From Acorus gramineus (Eukaryota; Streptophyta; Magnoliopsida; Acorales; Acoraceae), in NCBI GenBank assembly GCA_030737835.1, contig JAUJYN010000025.1, positions 1,178,001-1,242,000 on the forward strand: a stretch of DNA of 64,000 nucleotides, given 5' to 3'. A program made the translations under genes and the position numbers. Positions 1 through 12,340 of the stretch are shown here, one piece after another (position 1 is the first letter of the stretch; each line of letters begins with the position of its first letter). The notes beneath the pieces are model-generated. The model was not told the DNA's origin and did not search any database. It worked only from the letters and a program-made list of their open reading frames with translations.

Positions 1-780
1 ATATGCCCACAATGCATCATTTAATTTCAAGGACCAGTCTTTTCGAGTTGAATTTACTGTTTTCTCTAAAATTTGCTTAATTTGCCTATTGGACACCTCA
101 ACTTGACCACTAGTCTGGGGATGATAGGGTGTAGAAACTTTATGAGTGATAGAGTACCTCCTCATGAGACTCTCAAAAGAACGATTGCATAAATGAGTTC
201 CTCTATCACTTATAATGGCATGAGGGATTCCAAAATGAGAGAAAATATTTTCTTTAATAAATCTTATAACAACCTTGTTATCATTCGTTTTACATGGTAT
301 TGCTTCCACCCACTTAGAGACATAGTCGACTGCTAGAAGAATGTATAGATTTCCATATGAATTAGGAAAGGGTCCCATAAAATCAATGCCCCAAACATCA
401 AAAATTTCAATGATTAGAATAGGATTGAGTGGCATCATGTTTCTTTTTGTAATATTTTCCAATTGTTGGCATCTCTCACAACTTGCACAATATTCAGCTG
501 CATCCTTAAAAATGGTGGGCCAATAAAAACCACACTGCAAAATCTTAGCAGTAGTCTTTCTAGCACTAAAATGGCCACCACATGCCTGGTCATGACAAAA
601 TGACAGGACATTTCGACACTCAGAATTTGGAATACATCTCCTAATGATCTGATCAGGACAGTGTTTGAACAAGTAAGGATCATCCCAATAAAAGTGCTTG
701 ACTTTGGATAAAAATTGAAATCTATCTTGTTTGGACCAATGAGAAGGCATTTCGCCAGTAACAAGGTAGTTCACAATATC
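1..780 (-). pseudogene. Athila pol: integrase remnant
   Basis: Read on the minus strand, this is the integrase part of the Athila polyprotein, the enzyme that joins retrotransposon DNA to the chromosome. Near 540-650 the reading shows the N-terminal zinc-finger pattern: paired histidines in a HACGGHFS-like segment, then cysteines in a CASCERCQQ-like segment. Further on (about 240 down to 90) come the catalytic-core landmarks [10 protein letters not shown] and [13 protein letters not shown]. The order zinc finger then core is normal. The C-terminal domain would lie beyond base 1. The copy is a fossil and not expected to make working enzyme. Confidence 0.85.
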
Positions 781-2048
781 AGCAAACCAAGGTAATGTAG
801 ACACTTCCATTAACTGCTCATCAGGAAAAATTTCAGTCACAGGAAGGTCTTCAATAGGGTCTAGGGTCAACCGAGAGAGATGGTCAGCTACAACATTTTC
901 AGAGCCTTTCTTATCATGGATTTCTAAATCAAATTCTTGTAGCAATAGAATCCAACGGAGGAGACGGGCCTTAGCATCTTTCTTGGATAGAAGGTACCTA
1001 AGAGCCGCATGATCAGAATAGACATTGACCTTAGAACCTATCAAATATGATCGAAATTTCTCTAAGGCAAAGACTACAGCTAGGAATTCTTTCTCAGTGG
1101 TGGAATAGAGAAGTTGTGCACATCATTCAAAGTCCTACTGGCATAGGATATCACATGGGGGAGTTTATTAATTCGTTGACCCAAAACAACACATATAGCA
1201 TAGTCAGAAGCATCACACATGAGTTCAAAGGGTTGGGTCCAATCTAATGATAGGGGCTGAGGTTAACTCCCTTTTTAAGCTTTCAAAGGCTTGCATACAT
1301 TCATCATCAAACGCAAAGGGAATATCCTTAGTCAATAAATTGCTTAAGGGTCTAGCTTTTTACTAAAATCCTTAATGAATCTCCTATAAAAGCCTGCATG
1401 TCCCAAAAATGATCGAATTTCCTTAACAGTCCTTGGGGGAGGAAGATTAGTAATTAAATCAATCTTGGCCTTGTCTACCTCAATACCTTTATCTGAAACC
1501 ACATGACCCAAAACAATTCCCCTTTTCACCATAAAATTACATTTCTCCCAATTAGTACCAAATTTTTCTCCTTACACCTGATTAGTACAAGAGAGAGGTG
1601 GTGTAAACAAATCAGAAAATGTTGATCCGAATACTGAGAAATCATCCATGAATACCTCAAGGAAACGCTCTATCATATCAGAGAAAATGCTAATCATACA
1701 CCTTGAAAAGTCGGTGCATTGCATAACCCAAAGGGCATGCGATGGTAAGCGAATGTCCCAAAAAAACAGGTGAAGGTGGTCTTCTTTCCTGATCTCTGGA
1801 GCTATGGGAATTGATTATAACCAGAATAACCATCAAGGAAGCAGTAAAAAGCATGACCGGCCAACCTTTCAACATCTGATCTATGAATGGGAGTGGAAAA
1901 TGATCCTTCCTAGTGGCAGAATTTAATTTACGGTAATCAATGCATACACGCCACTTAGTCTGTACTCTAGTGGGAATTAATTCATTTTCATCATTCTTTA
2001 TCATTGTAATGCCAGATTTCTTAGGAACAACATGAATCGGGCTTACCT
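781..2048 (-). pseudogene. Athila pol: reverse transcriptase and RNase H remnant
   Basis: Minus-strand RT and RNase H of the Athila element. RT landmarks are WRVCIDYRKLNSATRKDHFP near 1950, the FMDDFSVFG-type catalytic segment near 1640, and GIVLGHVVSDKGIEVDKAKI followed by RSFLGHAGFYRRFIKDFSK at about 1500-1350. These wordings are typical of Athila. RNase H follows at about 1250-860, recognised by [11 protein letters not shown] and [11 protein letters not shown]. Together these domains copy element RNA into DNA and remove the RNA template. RT begins abruptly at 2048, where Tekay LTR T1 is inserted. The copy is broken by a handful of changes. Confidence 0.88.
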
Positions 2049-2400
2049 TGTCACGCCCCAGGGCGGCCGTCCCCGAGACGCGACAAGTATATTAATATCA
2101 GCAGTCTATACAGGAGATCAATAACATACTCTAAACAACATCAAAAATGACAACACAGACAACAATGAGGCTGACATAATACATACAAATAGCGGAAGCT
2201 CAAACGACTGAGTCTGTAATTCAAAGAAATATTACAGACCCGATACATAATCAACTGTCCTGTGAGAGCCAATATATACAACGACATCCAAATATAATAC
2301 AAACGTGTGCCCAAGCACGGAATACAATACATACAATCAAAAGGGGATGCTGATGGCCTCTCACTCGCAGAACGTGACGCTGCTCCGCTACTGCTGATGT

Positions 2401-5400
2401 TGTCACGCCCCAGGGCGGCCGTCCCCGGGACGCGGCAGGTGTATATATCATATCAGAGGCCTACACATGAGGTCAAACACATATACTCTAAACCACAGAT
2501 AAAAATGACAACACAGATATCAAACAAGGCTGACATAATATATACACAAAAAGCGGAAGCTAAAAAAGAGTCTGTAACCCAAAAAATGTACAGACTCGAT
2601 ACACAATCATACGTCCTGTGAGAGCCAATATACATGGAAACAACTGAATATATATACAGACACGTGCCAAGCACGGAAATAATATAAATACAGCCAAGGA
2701 GGGAAATGGATATAGCCTGTGGCACTCGCGGACGTAGCGCTGCTCCTCTACTGAAGGAATCCCTCGGAAAGCTCCAACTGCTGCTGGCTCCGGCTCTAGC
2801 TCAGTGTGACCACTGGGGAAAAAAATATGCGAGGGGTGAGCCACACACTCAGTGAACAGCACAACCCATGCATCACAGACTATATATACCATAATTCCAT
2901 TATTTATTCTCCAAGAAGACACAACAACATAATCCAGTGGTTCGTTCGTCGCCGAACCACACCACACTCACCCTCACCCATCAATGGGTGACATAGGCTA
3001 TTGGGACTGATAATCATCTATTCACAAATCCAGTAGGTCGCTCGCTCATCCACCACACCACCCTCACCCTCACCCCACCACGGGTGACATAGGATTTTGG
3101 GACTGACTAGGCTGTTGGTCACCCTTGGTCCACCGATAGTCTCTCTCTCCACTCCGTCCGCCGCTTGGTTGGTCACCACCCACAACTTCACAGTCGTCAC
3201 AAAAATCGGGAGGCGCCTACTGATGTGGGTCCTCCCGAGGACGGCCTTTCTAACGCTGGGGGTAGCCTCTACCGGATCCAACGCAGGGAAACAGACAGCC
3301 TATCCATACGCATATGATCCACTCACTCGGATCCGACATACATACCTCTCACTCAAAATGAATGAACTCTTCAGAGTTCCTCCCGGGCGCATATCCAAGA
3401 TGCGGGGAAATAAGTACAATCAAAAGCAAGCAATGAATATCATTGGGGGAAAGAAACTCGGGAGGGCGGGCGGAGTTCCCGATACAGGATACCCCCCCAA
3501 CCAAACAAGGAACACGGAGTACCCTAACTAACACCCCACCCACCGCCTCGCAAGGCCCCTCCCCTATAAATATCACTCACTATGCATGCTAATAATTATA
3601 CCATACAACATTACATATATATAATATTGACTAGAAACCTTGGGAGAGCAGAGCATGGTCCCGATACAGGACATCCCGACAACCAAACAAGGAACACGGA
3701 GTACCTAACACGGGTCTCACCGCTGTCCTCGCAAGGCTCCTCCCGATAATATTACCTAAGGCATGCGATTTAACATACACTAGCATTTAATTGAATAAAT
3801 AAACTAGTAGGACGACACGCATACACGTCGTTTCCTAACATGAAACAGGAGACATGGTGCATGGCATGGCATATACTCCTATCCTAAGGGTGCCCTAACA
3901 TGCAAAGTCTAGGGTAGCATGCATTCTATTATTTAATCATACAATACAAGATTACATATTATTGCAGGTTAATATACATCCACGGTGCCCCAGGAGAGGT
4001 CGGGTATACGCCAAGTGCGTATAACGCCTCTCTACTGGGTTGGATTGTCCCCACCCACAGTATCTGGGTCGTCGCGTCGCGCGCCCGCTAGATCTGATCT
4101 GATAGATATCAATATGGTGAGTTAAAATCCAATAATACTACAAAATACACAAGAACTTACATAAACCCACAACTAAACTCCTAACACTCGGGCAAACGTG
4201 CATACGACCCGCACGTACGCTAGCCCGAGCACCCCCGGCAACCACCCGCACGGCCGCCCCGCCGCCCGGTGCACCCGCCTGCCTCAGCGCGCGCGCCCCG
4301 CGCGCCTGCCGCACGCACGCGCAGCTCGCGCGCGCGCGCGCCACCGCGCGTCCAGCCAGCGCGCCCCCGTGCGCACTGCACGCACGCCCCAGCACACGCG
4401 CGCACTGGTCCCCAGCCAGCACCGCACTGGTCCCCAGCACGCACAGGCGCATGCCCAGGCGCCCTGCCCAGCACCCAGGCACAGTGCCCAGGCGCCCTGC
4501 CCGCGCGCGTGCACGCTCGCGCGCACGCCCGCGTGCGCCCGCGCGCACTCCCGCGCACACCCCCGCTCGCGCCAGCACCCGCGCGCACCCGCGCGCCCGC
4601 TCCGCGAACCCGCGCACCCGCGCGCACGCTCCCGCGCGCGACTGCGCGCCCGACTGCGCCTGCCAGCGCCCAGCTCCACCCGCGCGCACTCCCGCGCGCA
4701 CGTCCGCGCGCACGCGCGCGCGCGCCCCTGCCAGCTGCTGCGCCTGCTGCCTGTGCTGCTGCCTGTGCTGCTGCCAGTGCTGCTGCCACCAGCCACCCTG
4801 CCCGAGCACCTCCACCACCACTCCTCCGGCCACCAATGGCCTCCGACCACCTCCACAGCCCTCCGACGACCACCCACCGCCGCCAACCACCTCCCAACCC
4901 CAAATCCCACCTCCTAACATTCATCTAAGCATGAAAAAGAGAGGAAAGAGACTTACCAAGGGGAGGAAGCGAAGTCCGGTTGCTCTCCGCGCACCGAAAC
5001 CCTTCCCAACGGCCTTCTCACGCCCCGATCTACCTTGGCCTTCGAAACGGGCCAAATCAGAGGACAAAGAGGGGAGGTCGGGGAGGCTAGGATCGCCGGA
5101 AACGGGATTTGAAGACACCGGTGTGTAGATCGGGACCCGATCTACACTTCCCGTGCTTTGGGTTTTTAGTTTTGAGGGGTGTAGGGGGCTTGAAAGTGAG
5201 AAAAAGAGAGAGGGGAGAGAGAAAATCACTTTGGTAGGGATGATGAATAGTAACTCGGAAATTAGATTTCACTTATTTATAGTGTGCGACTTAAAAACCC
5301 GGATACGCCCCGGAACTGTGAAATTTCGGGAACGTTACCGGAATTCGATGAAATTTTTGTGAGAGGTCTAAAATGGCACCAGGACACCAAATATGCAGTT

Positions 5401-5544
5401 AGATTTCCAATCGGAGTCCTCTAACTCAGGACGATAGCTAACAGTCCAAAAATTAGCGGTACCGATCGAAAACCGAAAAAAAACGAAAAACTGCCAGAAT
5501 GCTCCAACGGTTACCAGCAGGTTAAAAGTGACACATATATAACA
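2401..5544 (-). mobile_element. T2: Tekay/Del solo LTR, subfamily A
   Basis: A 3144-bp unit with TG...CA ends, flanked by a perfect 5-bp duplication GATGT (2396-2400 and 5545-5549). It lies inside T1, whose sequence resumes in register at 5550. No internal element region is present, so it reads as a solo LTR left by LTR-LTR recombination. LTR sense is minus. A TATA-like CTATAAAT lies on the minus strand near 5275, with a GA-rich leader after it, and a GTAAGT-type donor lies at 4951-4956. A very CpG-dense island spans about 4195-4740. The 36-nt cassette seen in other copies is largely diverged here (about 4060-4115). Confidence 0.92.
4195..4740. repeat. CpG-dense GC-rich island within T2 LTR
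   Basis: This stretch is dominated by alternating GC, GCAC and GCGC runs with very frequent CpG, bordered by CTG/CAG-rich and CCACC-rich sequence to 4900. Similar islands occupy the same LTR position in T3 (about 7720-8310), T1 (9734-10110), T7 (18430-18900), T8 (33475-33648 and 36192-36470), T9 (34500-34920), T11 (42090-42830), T10 (44700-45360 and 48060-48720), T13 (59770-60480) and T14 (63450-63760). Scarcity of stop codons in such DNA creates long spurious reading frames in all six frames. The alternating purine-pyrimidine runs could adopt Z-DNA; this is inference. Confidence 0.85.
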
Positions 5545-5904
5545 GATGTGGCTCGGGGAGCTCCTCCTTCAGATCCGACTCAGATATAACTGGAGAAAAA
5601 AATATATGCTAGGGGTGAGCCACACGCTCAGTGAATAGCACAACCCATGCATCATAATTCATATTAACCTCAAATAATCATAGCCCCTAACACGGGAGCA
5701 ACTACACATTCTAGTGGGTCGTCTCATCGCCAACCCACCCCCCCCTCACCCTCACCCTTTCCGAGGGTGACATGGGCCTCTTGGGGCAGACTAGACCGCT
5801 TTCCACCCTTGGCCCCACCGGGTAGCCTCTCCCACCCTCGTAGCCTCCACCTGGTATACTCCAACGATCAGCACAGTCCGACGCATCGGAGGCACCTACA
5901 GATG

Positions 5905-8900
5905 TGTCACGCCCCAGGGCGGCCGTCCCCGGGACGCGGCAAGTGTATATATAATATCAGTATCTACACAGGAGGTCAATAATATATCATACACAAACAA
6001 CCAGAATGACACACAGACAACAAAGAGGCTGACATGATATATACACCAAATGCGGAAGCAAAAGACTGAATCTGTAAATAAACATACTACAGACTCGATA
6101 CTCAATCATCTGTCCTGTGAGAGCCAATATACACCAATACAACTGAATATACACAGACGCGTGCCAAGCACGGAAATAAAATACATACAGCCAAGAAGGG
6201 ATGCTGATAGCCTCTGGCACTCGCGGAACGTAGCGCTGCTCCGCTAGTGAAGGAATCCCTCGGAAAGCTCCAACTGCTGCTCCGGCTCTAGCTCAGGCTC
6301 AGTGGCAACTGGGGAAAAACATATGCGAGGGGTGAGCCACACGCTCAGTGAACAGCACAACCCATGCATCACAGACAATATTGACCACTATCCAGATCTT
6401 AATAGTCCACAATCTCTTATTAACAACCACTAAATGGTCACAAATACTCAAACTAGTGGGTCGCTCAATCGCCAACCCACTACACCCTCACCCTCACCCT
6501 TCAATGGGTGACATAGGATTTTGGGACTGATAATCATCCAATCACACTCCAGTGGGTCGCTCATCGCCAACCCACTACACCCTCACCCTCACCCTACCAC
6601 GGGTGACATAGGATTTTGGGACTGACTAGGCTGTTGGTCACCCTTGGTCCACCGATAGTCTCTCCTCCACTCCGTAGGCCGCTTGGCTATCACCCACAAC
6701 TTCAGCACAGTCCGTCACAAATATCGGGAGGCGCCTACTGATGGGAACCCTTGGAAGGGACGGCCTTTCTAACGCTGGGGCAGCCTCTACCGGATCCAAC
6801 GAAGGGGACAGAACAGCCTATCCATACGCATATGATCCACTCGGATCTGCCGACAACGCATCTCTACAACTCTAATGTCCTGAATTCCTCAGAATTCCTC
6901 CAAGGCGCATAACCAATATGCGGGGAACATACACAATAATTAGCAAGGGTGGAATATCATTGGGGGAAAGAAACTTGGGAGGGCAGCGTGAGTTCCCGAT
7001 ATAGGACACCCCGACAACCAACAAGGAACACGGAGTACCCTAGCCCGGGTCTCACCGCTGTCCTCGCAAGGCCCCTCCCCTATAATATTCACTAAATATG
7101 CTAATAATCATATAATTTGGTATAACATTTCTTATAATATTATTGGGACAAGAAACCTTGGGAGGGCAGCATGAGTTCCCGATACAGGACACCCTGACAA
7201 CCAAACAAGGAACACGGAGTACCCTAACCCGGGTCTCAGTGTTGACCTCGCAAGGCTCCTCCCTATAATATTATCTAAGGCATGCAATTTATCATACACT
7301 AGCATTTAATTAAATAAATAAACTAGTATGACACATGCATAGGCTAAGGCTTCCTAGCATGAGAACAGGGGGAAATGATGCATGGCTCATACACATATCC
7401 TAAGGGTGCAAGTCCCTAACATACAAAGTCTAGGGTAGCATGCATTCTACAATTTAAAATCATGCTCGCATGAAATACACTTTACAACAGGTTAATATAG
7501 ATCCATGGTGCCCCAGGAGAGGTCGGTATATGCCCAAATGCGTATAACGCCTCTCTACTGGGTTGGATTGTCCCACTCACCGGAGATCGGGTCGTCGCGT
7601 GACCGTCCGTCAAGATCTGCAAGACAGACATTTCTACGGTGAGTTAAAACCAACAAAAAACTCAAAATACACAATTAAATACCCAAAACCCACAAACAAA
7701 CACCCAACACTCGGGCAAACGTGCATACGACCCGCACGCACGCTAGCCCGAGCACCCCGGCTCACTCCTGCACCCCCGGCAACCACCCGCACGACCACCC
7801 GCGATCGGGTGCACCGCCGCTCCTCAGCCCGCGCACCCAGGCGCACCGCCGGCTTCTGCCCGCACGCCCGGACCCGCAGCCGAGCCGCCCGGGTGCACCG
7901 TGCGCCCACTGCGCCCCAGCGCAGCAGCCCGCGCGTAACCCGCACGCCCCGCGCTGGCCCGCGAGCAACCCGCACGCCCCGCGCGCAGCGTCTCGCCCCG
8001 CGCGCACCACTGATGCCTCTCCGCGCCCCACGCGCACTCGCCTCGCTCCGCGCGCACCAGCCGCTCGCACAACTCCTCCCGGGTGCACCCACGCGCAGCA
8101 CGCCCAGCGCCCGCACGCCCAGCACACCCGCGCGCCCAGCACCCGCACGCCCAGCACGCCCAGCACGCACGCCCTGCACGCCCGCGCACGCACGCCCAGC
8201 ACGCACGCCCTGCTGGCCACCAGCTCCCCCCGAGCGCACGCCCGCGCGCACACCCACGCGCGCCCAGCCTGCTGCGCTGCTGTGCTGCTGCCGGTGCTGC
8301 TTGCTGCCCGAGACCACCTCCCACCATACCCGAGCACCTCTACCACCACCCACCGACCTCCGACCACCACCCCAGCCCTCCGACGGCCACCCACAGCCGC
8401 CGACCTCCACCCAACCCCAAAACCCCCCCCCCCCCTCAAGCATCTAAACATGAAAAAAAGGGAAAGAAGGCTTACCGAGAGGAGGAAAGGATGTCCGGTA
8501 GCTCTTCGCGTACCGAAACTCCTCTCCAAGGGCTTCCACCACCGAGGTCAACTCCCACCTCCGAAATGGCTCCGATCAGAGGAGAAGAAAGGGTGGATGA
8601 AGGGGCTAGGTTGGTCGAAATCGGGATTTGAAGGCACCGGGGTGTAGACCCGATCTACACTTCTTGTGCTTTAGGTTTTTGGGTTTGAGGGGTCTAAGGG
8701 CTTCAAAAGGGAGAAAAATGAGAGAGAGGAGAGGGAAACTTTGGTAGGGATGATGAATAATGCATCTCACTTTTTAGATCTCATATATATATAGTAAGTG
8801 ACTTAAAAACCCGGATACGCCCCGGAACTGTGAAATTTCAGAAACGTTGCCGGAATTCGATGAAATTTTCGTGAGAGGCCTAAAATGGCACCAGGACACC

Positions 8901-9056
8901 AAATATGTAGTTAGATTTCCAATCGGAGTCCTCTAACTTAGGACGATAGCTAACAGTCCAAAAATTAGCGGTTCCGATCGAAAACCAAAAAAAAATGAAA
9001 AACTGCCAGAACGCTCTAACGGTTACCAGCAGGTTAAAAGTGACACATATATAACA
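5905..9056 (-). mobile_element. T3: Tekay/Del solo LTR, subfamily A
   Basis: A 3152-bp unit with TGTCACGCCCC at its left end and ATATATAACA at its right, flanked by a perfect 5-bp duplication AGATG (5900-5904 and 9057-9061). It is inserted in T1, only a few hundred bases from T2's site. LTR sense is minus. It shows a TATA-like run near 8781-8795, a GTAAG donor at 8471-8475, a GC-rich island, an acceptor and a 36-nt cassette at 7581-7616 followed by GTGAGTGG, and a second acceptor (CCCCAG) near 6309-6315. No internal region is present, so it is a solo LTR. The exact target duplication suggests a recent insertion. Confidence 0.92.
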
Positions 9057-11015
9057 AGATGGGAGCCCTCTGTCAGGCCAGCTAACGCCGGGAAGTTCCT
9101 ACCTCGGATCCCAACCAATAAGGAGAAGACAGCCTAGTCACGCGGATATGATCCTCTTGGATCCATCGACACCGATTGTAACTCTACTAATGTCATGAAT
9201 TCTCAAGAATTCCTCCAGGGCGCATAACTAAGATGCGGGGAGACATATATTATAACAACGAGGTTATAATATTCTCTAAGGCATGCTCACATTTGATTTA
9301 ATTAAATTAAACTAGGTGGGAACATGCACAGATCGGGGCAAGGTGTCTAGGCATGCCTAGGCCTCTAACATGATAAAAGGGTGCATATCCCTAGCATACA
9401 AATCTAAGGTGGCATGGATACATCATATTAATCAATATAAGGGTGCATATCCCTAGCATGCAAGTCTAGGTGGCATGGATACAACATAATATTTGTGCAA
9501 AGCATAGTTTACATTTAATACTAGCTAATATGCAACTATGGTGCCCCAGGGGAGGGCAATGCACGCCTACGTGCATCGAACGCCTCCCTACTGAGTTGGA
9601 TTGTCCCACTCACCAACACCCGGGTCGTCGCGTGACTGCCAGTCAAGATCTGCAAGACATGGGTAATCAAAATGGTCAGTAATTACACAAATACATAGGA
9701 AATACGCTAGAAATACCCAACACTCGGACAAGCATGCATACGGGCCCGCACGCACGCGAGTCCGAGTGCCCCGAAATCCTCCCGCACCCACGGGCAGCCA
9801 TGCGCACGGCCACCCGCACGTGCACGCACGGGTGCGCACGCACGCACACACGCCCGCGCCCCGGGCGCAGTGGCGCGCCCCAGCCCGCGCACCCAAACGC
9901 GCTGCTGCGTCCCTGCCCGAGCGCCCAGACACGTTGCCGCTCGCGCGCGCCCGCGCGCACCGCGCGTCCAGCCTTGCGACTACCCACGCGTACTGCGCCC
10001 CTGCGCAGCACCTAGCGGGCCCACCAGCGCACCTGTCTACGCGCGCCAGTGCCTGCCTGCGCGCGCAGACCCGCGCGCACGCGCGCGGATGACCCCGCAC
10101 GCGCGCCCGAGCCCTTCCCACCACCTTCCTCAGCCCTCCCACACCCCTAACACACATGCATACCATGCATACTCCATAACACACCCTAACATGCATCTAA
10201 ACAAGAAAATAGGGAGGAGAAGGACTCACCCAAGAGAGGAAAGGAAGGGAGGGAAAATCGGGTGCTCTTCGCGCACCGAAACGCCACCAACAAGACCACC
10301 ACACCTCAGCCCCTTCTCAGCCCAAGAATGGCTGAAAACAGAGGATAAAGGAAGCCATGAGAGGAGGTCAACAAAGGGGAAATCCAAAAACAAACCATGG
10401 AAAGGTAGATCGGAACCCTACCTTTCTTTTCTTCTTCTAGGGCTTCCTATTTCAAGCTCTTCTACTAGCTCAAATGGGGGATTTAAAGAGAGGGGATGTG
10501 AGGGTTTGTGAGTGAGAGAGATAGAGAGAGATGGGGAAGAAGGACTATTGGTGGACGCCTAAGTGAACTCACCCACACACACACTCACACACACTTAGGG
10601 TTTTTAGTCATTTGTGAGCTTTGACCTTGGGTCAACTCATCCACACAAACAAACAAAAACTTTTGACCAAGTCAAGGGTCAAACTTGACTTGGTCAAAGT
10701 CCTCTTTGACTTGGTCAAAGTCCTCTTTGACTTGGTCAAGTCTCCCAATGACTTTTCGCTTGGTCAAAACCCGGATACGATTCAGAACTGCGAAATTCTG
10801 AACGTTACTGGAATTCGATGAAATTTTCGTGAGTGGCTTGAAATGGCACCAGGACACATAATGTGCAGTTAGATTTTCAATCGGAGTTCTCAAGCTCATG
10901 ATGATAGCCAAAAGTCTGAAATTTTAGCGGTTCCGATCAAAAAAAAGAAAAAGTTAAAAAACTGTCAGAATGCTCCAATGGTGACCTGAAGGCTAAAAGT
11001 GACACATATATAACA

Positions 11016-11463
11016 TACCCATTTACTATCAGAAATGGGATAAATGATCCCAAGTGTTGATAGAATTTGCAGGTAGGGCATACAACCACTTTTTAGCATT
11101 ATCTTTGAGGGAGAAGTTGATTAACCTCAACCGGATGGAATCATCAGTTAGCTGTTGAAGTTTTAGTGTGGAACAAACTTCCTCAAATTCCCTAATAAAA
11201 AGATATGGATCTTCAGATCCATCAAATTTTGGAAGCATATTAATCATCCCAGGCTTGATCTCAAAGTTGTTAGCATTGGTTGTTGGTAACACAATGCATG
11301 AGGGTTGCGTAGTTCTAGATGGATACATGTAATCCTTCAAGGTCTTTGGAATAGCAGCTCCTGTGTTATCCATAGTGATGGTTGGTTCAGATGAAATCAC
11401 GGGATAATCAAGTGTATCAATACGAATCAATCGGTTTTTAGAATCCCTAGACCAAATGCTCAT
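11016..11463 (-). pseudogene. Athila gag remnant
   Basis: Minus-strand remnant of the Athila capsid-type (gag) protein, which packages element RNA. The reading starts at an ATG at 11463. It contains LKDYMYPSRTTQPSCIVLP, then MLPKFDGSEDPYLFIREFEE and LRLINFSLKDNAKKWLYALP, the order and wording usual for retrotransposon gag of the Athila group. Only this N-terminal and middle part remains. It ends at the T1 insertion, and the downstream zinc-knuckle and protease parts are not found in the window. A fossil. Confidence 0.85.
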
Positions 11464-12317
11464 AAATCAAAATACCCCAAATCATAGACATATTTCAACA
11501 ATCAACAAATTAGGATTTATCTTGTTAAGTGAGGGAAGATGATTTTTAAGAGATCTAGTTCTTGAGGATGTTCCTCCCTAAATGGACAGCTCCTAACTGT
11601 TCCAAGATAAACCTCAAGTTTACCAGTTTATGATCAACCACCCAACAACCAGGAAAGTGTAAAGGATTAGTGGGGGGTCTTCCACACTTTCGCGTGTTCC
11701 TCAATTAAGTAACCACGTCCTTTAAGGTAGAAACCTTATGAAATCACTTTCCTAGACATCATTAAATGGTTAATTGCTCACTGGAGTATCTCTTGGCGTC
11801 TCTTGTCTTATTGAGCTCAAAAACCTAGGGCCAAGTCTAATTCATTTTAATTTAATTAGGCTCATGGGTTTGACAAATGCTCAAGATGATGATTTGTGGG
11901 CCAAGGAAGGGTGATGAAATCCCCACCTTATGTTATATGGAACAACCCTTAGATGGATTAGTTAATGTATGCTAATTGAAAAATGCACACACGAAAATCC
12001 CGATCAACCCCAAAAATAACCCACTTGCAGAAGATTCGTGGGTGAATGAAATACTCACAACTCACACACAGTGAGGGAAGAATTAAATCCACTTTTTTAG
12101 CCGTGATGAAATGGTTCACCTTATGGGGTTGCCTTTGAACACTTTTGGATGCTCGTTTAGAGAAAGAATGGTCTAAGCCTTACACCATTCCTTGTTGTGT
12201 TCTTGTAGGTTCTAGATATCCTACAAAACATAAAGAGAGAAAAAAAAATCAGCAAAAACAAAGAGAAAGAAACTAATCCGAAAGATAAATCAATATCAAA
12301 TTTAATTTGAAACAATT
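11464..12317 (-). other. Athila 5' untranslated leader
   Basis: AT-rich sequence lying in element order between the primer-binding site and gag. No domain or convincing reading frame is visible. Its position fits the long untranslated leader usual for Athila elements. Confidence 0.65.
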
Positions 12318-12334
12318 CCCCGGCAACGGCGCCA
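12318..12334 (-). promoter_or_regulatory. Primer-binding site (tRNA-Asp type)
   Basis: On the minus strand the 17 bases read TGGCGCCGTTGCCGGGG, complementary to the 3' end of plant tRNA-Asp. The site sits six bases from the LTR edge at 12341. This is the standard place for priming minus-strand DNA synthesis, and tRNA-Asp-type sites are usual for the Athila lineage. Confidence 0.9.
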
Positions 12335-12340
12335 AAAACT

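Larger units (their letters stand above)
2049..11015 (-). mobile_element. T1: Tekay/Del LTR, subfamily A, nested
   Basis: Solo LTR with terminal TGTCACGCCCC at 2049 and TATATAACA ending at 11015. LTR sense is the minus strand. Flanks are TACCT (2044-2048) and TACCC (11016-11020), a 4-of-5 target duplication, so this is one of the older A copies. Two later A copies interrupt it: T2 at 2401-5544 and T3 at 5905-9056. Its own segments (2049-2400, 5550-5904, 9062-11015) total about 2.66 kb. It carries a GC-rich island at about 9734-10110, the 36-nt cassette at 9614-9649 and a 5' splice-site-like ACTCAC at 10224-10229 (GTGAGT in LTR sense). It sits inside Athila between RT and gag. Confidence 0.85.

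Noticed and set aside
2049-2120. TGTCACGCCCC repeats as ends of DNA transposons
   Set aside because: Ends are TG...CA with 5-bp duplications, and the 46280 junction with a polypurine tract identifies LTRs.
4138-5128. Overlapping 200-260-residue reading frames in all six frames, Arg/Ala/Pro/Gly-rich
   Set aside because: They lie in the CpG-dense LTR island, where stop codons are rare in every frame. Equivalent frames in other copies start, end and shift differently, and no domain is present.
7563-8647. 294- and 308-residue frames in T3
   Set aside because: Same GC-rich-island artefact. Comparable frames occur on both strands.
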